Shown: piece after piece, positions 1 through 4,587 of the stretch | How positions within the stretch are numbered: position 1 is the first letter of the stretch | Layout: each line of letters starts with the position of its first letter | Source of the DNA: Spirochaetaceae bacterium | Lineage (GTDB): Bacteria > Spirochaetota > Spirochaetia > DSM-27196 > SKKC01 | Reading direction: 5' to 3' | Length of the DNA stretch: 5,356 nt | Assembly (NCBI GenBank): GCA_003552745.1 | Contig: PUOG01000242.1 | Span: 1-5,356 of the forward strand | Translations under genes and position numbers: made by a program | Notes under the pieces: generated by a model | What the model saw: only the letters and a program-made list of their open reading frames with translations | Told to the model about the DNA's origin: nothing | Databases searched by the model: none

Positions 1-1028
1 CGGGCTGCGGAAAGACGACAACCTTGCGAATGATCGCGGGCCTCGAGGATATCACCACCGGTGAGCTCTATATCGACGGCAAAATGGTCAACGATATACC
101 ACCGAAAGACCGCGACATCGCGATGGTTTTCCAGAACTACGCGCTCTACCCGCACATGAGCGTGTACGACAATATGGCGTTCGGTCTCAAGATCCGCAAG
201 TTCTCGAAGGACGAGATCAAGAACCGCGTGGACGAAGCCGCGCGTATTCTCGACATCGAGCAGCTTCTCGACCGCAAACCGAAGGCGCTCAGCGGTGGCC
301 AGCGCCAGCGCGTGGCCGTCGGACGAGCGATCGTGCGTAAGCCGAAGGTCTTCCTGTTCGACGAGCCGCTCTCGAATCTCGACGCGAAGCTCAGGGTTCA
401 GATGAGAGCCGAGATCTCGAGTCTGCATAACCGGCTTCAGGCGACCATGGTATACGTTACCCACGACCAGGTCGAAGCGATGACGATGGGCGACAAAATC
501 GTCGTTATGAAGGACGGTCTCATCCAGCAGATCGGTGACCCACTGACGCTCTACAATCACCCGGTGAACCGCTTCGTAGCCGGCTTCATCGGCTCGCCGC
601 CGATGAACTTCATGAGCGTGAAGATCGTCGAGGAAGGTGGTAAGGTCTACGCGGTCGAGGACAACTTCCGCATTCAGATCGATACACGGCTGGCCGATCT
701 CTCCAGACCGTATGTCGGCAAGGAGATGGTGTTCGGTGTACGCCCCGAAGACCTGAAGTACGACCCGAAGGCGAAGGACGGCACCTGTGTACCGGCTACC
801 GTCGAGGTTGTCGAGCCGCTCGGCGCCGAGACTCACGTCTACGTGAATACCGGCAGCCACTCGATCATTACGCGCGTCGAGCCGAGCCTGCGGCTCTCAG
901 TCGGCGACGAGGTGCGATTCGTGCCGGAATTCGAGCGGGTAACTCTCTTTGATCTGGACACCGAGCTCTCGCTCCGTGCCGATCCGGAGGAGATTCCCGC
1001 CACGGCGGCCGGCGCTCCAACCGTCTGA
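1..1028 (+). CDS. Sugar ABC transporter ATP-binding protein, MalK/UgpC/MsmK family (5'-truncated)
   Basis: This is the ATPase subunit of a carbohydrate-type ABC importer, which binds and hydrolyses ATP at the cytoplasmic face of a permease pair. The window opens inside the Walker A motif: reading from base 3 gives GCGKTTTLRMIAGLE, and bases 1-2 fit the end of a Ser codon. The Q-loop Gln is at 132-134, the signature LSGGQ at 288-302, Walker B VFLFDEP with catalytic Glu at 348-368, the D-loop SNLDAKLR follows directly, and the H-loop His (VTHDQ) is at 462-464. After about residue 200 comes the C-terminal TOBE/regulatory region (FGVRPEDL, then VVEPLGAETHVYV) typical of the MalK/UgpC branch. About 341 codons are visible; family members are usually 360-380, so some 35 residues are missing upstream. 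An in-frame TTG at 24 and ATG at 30 are internal, not real starts. The substrate (maltose, glycerol-3-phosphate, multiple sugars) cannot be told from the ATPase, and no permease gene lies in the window. The gene ends at a strong terminator. Confidence 0.96.
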   Translation, partial: GCGKTTTLRMIAGLEDITTGELYIDGKMVNDIPPKDRDIAMVFQNYALYPHMSVYDNMAFGLKIRKFSKDEIKNRVDEAARILDIEQLLDRKPKALSGGQRQRVAVGRAIVRKPKVFLFDEPLSNLDAKLRVQMRAEISSLHNRLQATMVYVTHDQVEAMTMGDKIVVMKDGLIQQIGDPLTLYNHPVNRFVAGFIGSPPMNFMSVKIVEEGGKVYAVEDNFRIQIDTRLADLSRPYVGKEMVFGVRPEDLKYDPKAKDGTCVPATVEVVEPLGAETHVYVNTGSHSIITRVEPSLRLSVGDEVRFVPEFERVTLFDLDTELSLRADPEEIPATAAGAPTV

Positions 1029-1051
1029 ACGGAATACGATCTCAGCAAACC

Positions 1052-1090
1052 GGCCGGAATGCGCATCGAGCGGGTTCCGGCCTTTTTTTT
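1052..1090 (+). terminator. Rho-independent terminator of the ABC ATPase gene
   Basis: A perfect 8-bp GC-rich stem, GGCCGGAA (1052-1059) with TTCCGGCC (1075-1082), encloses a 15-base loop and is followed at once by eight T residues (1083-1090). It starts 24 bases after the TGA stop of the ATPase gene. The arrangement is a textbook intrinsic terminator and insulates the chemotaxis genes downstream from transporter transcription. Confidence 0.93.
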
Positions 1091-1123
1091 CGTTCGGGTG
1101 CTCGCGGAGGGCTCGGTCGCTCC

Positions 1124-1148
1124 GGCGGGGCTCATTCCCCCCCTCGCC
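1124..1148. repeat. GC-rich imperfect hairpin with a C7 tract in the intergenic region
   Basis: GGCGGGG (1124-1130) can pair with CCC (1141-1143) plus CGCC (1145-1148), with one bulged T at 1144 and a loop of about ten bases that includes part of a seven-C run (1137-1143). It lies between the terminator at 1052-1090 and the predicted promoter at 1170-1198, so it would not be in the leader of the next gene. The role is unknown, and base composition alone could explain it. Confidence 0.3.
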
Positions 1149-1169
1149 GCCCTCTGCCATTCGGGGGCT

Positions 1170-1198
1170 TTGCCCAATCGGGCACCGGCTTCTATACT
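1170..1198 (+). promoter_or_regulatory. Predicted sigma70-type promoter for the chemoreceptor-like gene and cheD
   Basis: TTGCCC (1170-1175) is followed after exactly 17 bases by TATACT (1193-1198), a 4/6 and a 5/6 match to the housekeeping -35 and -10 boxes. Transcription would begin near 1205, leaving a leader of only about 9 bases before the ATG at 1214. A short inverted repeat, TGCCC-AATC-GGGCA (1171-1184), overlaps the -35 box and spacer and could be an operator, though 5-bp arms are weak evidence. No flagellar sigma28-type element (TAAA then GCCGATAA) was found in this gap. Confidence 0.5.
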
Positions 1199-1213
1199 TA
1201 CGGTGGAATACGC

Positions 1214-3001
1214 ATGGCATCACTCAGTGTCGATTTTCGCAACGAGATTATCTCAGCGCTGCAAGAGCTCATTCGAGCTTCCGAAGAGATATATCTCCAC
1301 CTCGGCAACGCGTTCCCCGCTCTCCTGCGCGAGATGGACGCGAGTGTGGAGAGAAATCGCGAACTGACCGCACGCCTGAATCCGAAACACGAGGCGCGTT
1401 CGGGCGACGAGCTCGGCGAAGCGATCGCCGCCACACGCGAAATCGTCTCCGAGGGACGGAATCGATTCGAGGAGATGCGCGTTCAGAACGAACGACTCTT
1501 CGAGGAGCTCGACCGCTCGCTCGGACGGCTCGAGAACTTCGGGGAACATGTCAGTGCCATCAAGGAAGACTCCGAAGAGATGGAGCTGATCTCGCTGAAT
1601 GCGATGACCGTAGCTCTGAAAGCGGGAAACGCGGGGCGGGCGTTCTCCTTCATAACCGACGAGCTGAAACGTCTGGCCGGCTCGACAATCGAGATGACCG
1701 ACCATATTGAGGAGCGCGGTCGCCATCTTCAAACAGTGTTTAACGACTTCCGTGGTGAGATGGAGAGAGCTGCCGAGCATCAACGCGACCTTTTCGCGAA
1801 TGCCGCCGACCGCCTCGAAGAGAGCTTCGAGGCGTTCAGGGCCGGGCTCGAGCGAATAGCGGAGGTGCTCGAACGGATGAATGAGCGTTCGCTGGAGGTC
1901 AAACAACCGCTGCAGAAAATCATGGAGGAGGTGCAGCTTCACGATCTCGTCAAACAGTCGGTCGACCACGTTATCATTTCGTTGTCGGAACTCAAGCATG
2001 TGTCGAGCACATCGACAACCGAGGAGGCGCTCGACGAGCTCACCTTCTTCGAGCAGATGCCCGATCTCTGCCACCAGATACTCGACGACGTTGCCGGCCG
2101 TATTCGGTCTAGTGTCGAACTGTTTCGCGATCAGTCGCAACGCGCTGCGCAGATCATAGAAGCGGTGCAGCGGGAGGCACGTACTTTCGTGAGTTCCTAC
2201 GTCGACGGCCGGACGCAGGACATCTCGTCTATTGATGAGCTCTACGAGCGCTCCTCGGAAGTGCTCGCCAAACTCCAACGGGACCTTCGTGACTCGCTTC
2301 GCCGGAAACAGAGAATCTCCGATCGGTCGGACGATCTCATGCGACAGGTGAACCGGCTCAACAACGATCTGAGGAAGTTCTCGGTGCTCGTAAACCGCTT
2401 TCGCAGCATCGATGTGCACGCGCGAATCGAGGTGTCGAAGCAGAAGGTTCTGCAGGAGATGTCCGGTACCGTTGAGGAAATGACCGAGCTCACTGGTCGA
2501 ATTGCCTCCGATGTCGGGGCGAGCCTCGAGGACACGACCGATTTCATGGATCGCAGCGCGAAAACGCTCTCCACTGCCCGCACGGTTTTCGACGAGGAAG
2601 CAGACTTCGTGCGGCGCTTCTCCCGCAGAGTCAACGAGCGATACGAGGCGCTGAATCAGGCCCGATCGACTCTCAGCGATGCCGCGGCCGGCCATTCGGC
2701 CTTTACCGGACGCTTTCTCACGCTTTTCGAAGATGCGAAAGGGCAGCACGACTCGCTCGAACAACTTGTCGATACGATCGGCGGGGTCAAGGAGCGACTC
2801 GATGAGGTACGGACGCAGGCGGCCGAGGAGAAACAGCGCCTCCTTGCGGAGAGCGGCTACGACGATTGGAGCATAGAAAGCGAACGATTGAGGGAGATCA
2901 TCGAGCGATTTACAATCTTCACCCACAAGGCGAGAGCCGGGGAGATCGGCGGTTTCGATGTGGAACGCGGCGCCGCATCCGGCGAGGTCACCCTGTTCTG
3001 A
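1214..3001 (+). CDS. Soluble methyl-accepting-chemotaxis-like coiled-coil protein, upstream of cheD
   Basis: This 595-residue protein is rich in charged residues and has no membrane segment or signal peptide, so it should be cytoplasmic and mostly helical coiled coil. Residues 121-157 match the hairpin tip of the methyl-accepting chemotaxis signalling domain: ISLNAMTVALKAGNAGRAF, then a TDELKRLA stretch equivalent to the xxEVRxLA strand of receptors. The match is divergent: the tip Glu is Val133, the tip Arg is Lys136, and the conserved Phe position is Glu121. Residues 398-427 resemble a second, shortened tip (HARIEVSK, then SGTVEEM). D-L-x-x-Q motifs occur at 244-248, 284-288 and 374-378. 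The tail ends in GEVTLF after a flexible Gly/Ala/Ser stretch. No full consensus methylation site was evident by eye. The ATG at 1214 is the first in-frame start and follows GGTGGA by about 6 bases. The neighbouring cheD suggests a substrate or partner of CheD. The chemotaxis assignment is firm; whether it senses anything is open. Confidence 0.85.
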   Translation: MASLSVDFRNEIISALQELIRASEEIYLHLGNAFPALLREMDASVERNRELTARLNPKHEARSGDELGEAIAATREIVSEGRNRFEEMRVQNERLFEELDRSLGRLENFGEHVSAIKEDSEEMELISLNAMTVALKAGNAGRAFSFITDELKRLAGSTIEMTDHIEERGRHLQTVFNDFRGEMERAAEHQRDLFANAADRLEESFEAFRAGLERIAEVLERMNERSLEVKQPLQKIMEEVQLHDLVKQSVDHVIISLSELKHVSSTSTTEEALDELTFFEQMPDLCHQILDDVAGRIRSSVELFRDQSQRAAQIIEAVQREARTFVSSYVDGRTQDISSIDELYERSSEVLAKLQRDLRDSLRRKQRISDRSDDLMRQVNRLNNDLRKFSVLVNRFRSIDVHARIEVSKQKVLQEMSGTVEEMTELTGRIASDVGASLEDTTDFMDRSAKTLSTARTVFDEEADFVRRFSRRVNERYEALNQARSTLSDAAAGHSAFTGRFLTLFEDAKGQHDSLEQLVDTIGGVKERLDEVRTQAAEEKQRLLAESGYDDWSIESERLREIIERFTIFTHKARAGEIGGFDVERGAASGEVTLF

Positions 3002-3003
3002 GG
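3000..3003 (+). promoter_or_regulatory. Ribosome-binding site deciding the cheD start
   Basis: GAGG at 3000-3003 overlaps the TGA stop (2999-3001) of the preceding gene and lies 8 bases before GTG at 3012. That spacing is good for initiation. The in-frame ATG at 3048 has only a GAG two bases upstream, which is too close to serve. The overlap with the stop codon suggests translational coupling of the two genes. Confidence 0.65.
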
Positions 3004-3011
3004 CGTATCCG

Positions 3012-3602
3012 GTGTATCGACAGTTCAACCATAAGTTCAATCGAGAAATGGTCAGCATTCACCCCGGTGAGTACTATGTTTCAGGCGACGATGAGATTAT
3101 CGCAACGGTACTCGGCAGTTGCGTCGCCGTAGCGCTGTTCGATCCGACGCGCAGAATCGGCGGGCTGAACCACTTCATGCTACCGGGGAGCCTCGACCGG
3201 CAGCAGTTCTTCATGTCCCGCAGCGGTAAGTACGGGATGTACGCGATGGAGCTGCTCATCAACGCGCTGCTGAAATCCGGTGCCTCGCGGGACGCGTTGC
3301 GCGCGAAGGTGTTCGGTGGGGGCAGCGTACTGAATGTGAACCTCGGAGACGCGGCGACATCCATCTCCCGGAGCAACATCGAATTTGCGCTTCAATTTCT
3401 CGAGACGGAGGGAATTCCGGTCGACTCCTCCGATACCGGCGGAACGCATGCTCGAAAGATACTCTTCTTTCCCGCGAACACCAGGGTAATGCTGAAGCGC
3501 CTCGGCGACCGAACCAGGATCGAAGTTGAGCACGAAGAGAAGGAGTACCTGGAGAAGCTCCAGGCCGATCGCCCGAAACCGGGTTCGGCGGAGCTCCTAT
3601 GA
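3012..3602 (+). CDS. cheD: Chemoreceptor glutamine deamidase CheD
   Basis: CheD hydrolyses selected receptor glutamines to glutamate, tuning chemoreceptor activity; in Bacillus and Thermotoga it is also regulated by binding CheC. With the GTG start the protein has 196 residues. The family core is clear: HPGEYYV (17-23), TVLGSCVAV with catalytic Cys37, GGLNHFMLP with catalytic His54 (17 residues after the Cys, the spacing seen in characterised CheD proteins), the nearby Thr32, KYGMYAME (73-80), FGGG (101-104), SNIEFALQFLETEGI (121-135) and DTGG (141-144). All expected catalytic residues are present, so it should be active. It is longer than the ~157-residue Thermotoga enzyme through an N-terminal lead of about 12 residues and a charged C-terminal tail (about 171-196). 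ATG at 3048 is an alternative start giving 184 residues. It lies 10 bases downstream of the receptor-like gene, and no cheC is visible. Its last six bases overlap the convergent gene. Confidence 0.95.
   Translation: MYRQFNHKFNREMVSIHPGEYYVSGDDEIIATVLGSCVAVALFDPTRRIGGLNHFMLPGSLDRQQFFMSRSGKYGMYAMELLINALLKSGASRDALRAKVFGGGSVLNVNLGDAATSISRSNIEFALQFLETEGIPVDSSDTGGTHARKILFFPANTRVMLKRLGDRTRIEVEHEEKEYLEKLQADRPKPGSAELL
3531..3564 (-). terminator. Possible weak terminator for the convergent FecR-like gene, inside cheD
   Basis: A perfect 7-bp inverted repeat, CCTGGAG (3548-3554) and CTCCAGG (3558-3564) with a 3-base loop, lies within the cheD coding sequence. Read on the minus strand, it is about 30 bases past the FecR-like stop codon and is followed by a pyrimidine-rich stretch (TACTCCTTCTCTTC), not a true T run. 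It may slow or end minus-strand transcription, but it may simply encode the charged CheD tail. Confidence 0.22.
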
Positions 3603-4481
3603 GTCCGGCTCGGAGTTTCCCTTTAGGCCCGCCTGATCGAGCACCCGCGCCATGTACCGTACCGCGGCAGCCCGCCGCAGGAAGACTCCCCACCGAGCGA
3701 ACACCCATCGGTACTCAACGGCGGCATCCGGTCGCCCGGAAAGCCCCCGGTGCATTCGTTCAATCTCCAGTCCCAGCAGAGCCGCCTCCTCGGCCATGCG
3801 AGTAAGCTCATCGATATCGGAGTGCGGATCGGGGAAGCCGATCGAGCGTTCATCGCGGCGCATGAGCTCGTCGAGGTAGTCGCGTTCGCCGCGCAGTGCT
3901 GAATAGAGTTCATCGAAGCGCACGAACGCCGGTCGAAACTCTCCGATCGCCGTGTGGCGGCCAAGGTCGATCCGCGGCCAAATCGGATCACCGTCGTCGG
4001 TCACTTCCGTGGCGAGCGTGGTAAACGAAACGCCGTCAGCCGCGCGGTACACGCTGCCGTACGCGGGAGCGTCGGCGATCGGAATGCGATACATGCCGGC
4101 TTCGATAGTCAGCCGCCGGCCGCTCTCGACCTCCGTGGCGGACGAAGCGGCAACGTCGATCCGCCCGTACAACAGCGACAGTTCCGGCACCGGCTTTACC
4201 GTACGCACCGCAACGACAGTGTCGGAACCGATGAGCAGCTCGCCGGCTCCGTGCAATCCTCGCAAAACGACCGAGCTATCCGCACCGGTGCGAATGACAT
4301 CGAACGGCTCGACAGCGAGATTTTCGACAAGAGCGTAGCTGAACGGCCTGCCTCGCCGCTCGAGCTCCGGGGATCCCGACCACTCGGCAATCTCGAGCGA
4401 CTCGAGCGATTGGCCGAACGCGACCGCCGGGACGTACAGGAGAAGCATAAGAACGGTCGTGCGGAGAGAGGCCTCCATCAT
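3597..4481 (-). CDS. Exported FecR-domain protein of unknown function
   Basis: The 294-residue product begins with a signal peptide: short n-region with Arg7, hydrophobic core (about 9-21) and a likely cleavage after AFG at residue 23. There is no lipobox Cys, so a periplasmic or secreted protein is expected. Residues about 55-112 read as a FecR-type beta domain: PFDVIRTGADSSVVLRG, then a Gly/Leu strand and SDTVVAV, then LSLLYGRIDV, the usual D-x-I-R-T-G...L-x-G-R-[IV]-x-V pattern. A weaker beta-rich stretch follows to about 185, and residues 186-285 look helical and charged (many Arg/Glu), ending in a polar tail. Classical FecR proteins sit in the inner membrane with a sigma factor partner; neither a membrane anchor nor a sigma gene is visible here, so iron signalling should not be assumed. 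Tandem ATGs at 4481 and 4478 follow GGAG (4483-4486); spacing favours the second. The gene converges on cheD and overlaps its last six bases. The domain call is moderate; the function is unknown. Confidence 0.78.
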   Translation of the reverse strand: MMEASLRTTVLMLLLYVPAVAFGQSLESLEIAEWSGSPELERRGRPFSYALVENLAVEPFDVIRTGADSSVVLRGLHGAGELLIGSDTVVAVRTVKPVPELSLLYGRIDVAASSATEVESGRRLTIEAGMYRIPIADAPAYGSVYRAADGVSFTTLATEVTDDGDPIWPRIDLGRHTAIGEFRPAFVRFDELYSALRGERDYLDELMRRDERSIGFPDPHSDIDELTRMAEEAALLGLEIERMHRGLSGRPDAAVEYRWVFARWGVFLRRAAAVRYMARVLDQAGLKGNSEPDS

Positions 4482-4489
4482 ACTCCGGA

Positions 4490-4495
4490 ATTATA
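4490..4495 (-). promoter_or_regulatory. Consensus -10 box immediately upstream of the FecR-like gene
   Basis: On the minus strand a perfect TATAAT occupies 4495-4490, standing out in GC-rich DNA, followed by TCC and a GGAG ribosome-binding sequence (4486-4483). Only eight bases separate the hexamer from the first ATG (4481). A start point about seven bases past the hexamer would fall near 4483, giving an almost leaderless mRNA in which GGAG would not be fully transcribed. No convincing -35 box was found 16-18 bases upstream. Confidence 0.4.
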
Positions 4496-4548
4496 GTAGA
4501 TCGGAGGGCGTTTTGCCCGGCGCATCGTGACACCTACGCGCCGTGAAC

Positions 4549-4578
4549 TTGACCGGCGCGCCGCCGGCTCGATAGCAT
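4549..4578 (+). promoter_or_regulatory. Predicted promoter for homoserine dehydrogenase
   Basis: TTGACC (4549-4554, 5/6 match) and TAGCAT (4573-4578, 4/6 match) are 18 bases apart. Transcription would start near 4585, three bases before the ATG at 4588, which agrees with the absence of any Shine-Dalgarno sequence there. A 10-bp perfect palindrome, CGGCGCGCCG (4554-4563), begins at the last base of the -35 box and could be an operator. No leader peptide or attenuator fits in this short gap. Confidence 0.38.
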
Positions 4579-4587
4579 CGCGTGCAT

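Noticed and set aside
24..32. TTG at 24 or ATG at 30 as a start codon for the ABC ATPase
   Set aside because: The Walker A motif lies upstream of both and begins at the window edge, so these are internal codons of a gene that starts outside the window.
949..1710. A 253-codon plus-strand frame spanning the end of the ATPase gene, the terminator and the start of the receptor-like gene
   Set aside because: It runs through the intrinsic terminator and overlaps two supported genes in another frame; its Arg/Ser-rich translation is typical of an out-of-frame reading.
1253..3058. A 601-codon open frame on the minus strand, antisense to the receptor-like gene and the start of cheD
   Set aside because: It shadows a plus-strand gene with a clear chemotaxis signalling motif. 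GC-rich, Glu/Asp/Arg-rich coding DNA commonly leaves the opposite frame open, and its translation shows no recognisable domain.
3954..4496. A 180-codon plus-strand frame antisense to the FecR-like gene
   Set aside because: The minus-strand frame has a signal peptide, a FecR-like pattern and a ribosome-binding site; the plus-strand translation is low-complexity Arg-rich and lacks a motif.
4506..4518. Small hairpin GGGC-GTTTT-GCCC upstream of the FecR-like gene, similar to GGGC-TTT-GCCC at 1165-1175
   Set aside because: Four-base arms are too short to support a shared operator; the positions relative to the two promoters differ and no T run follows that would make a terminator.
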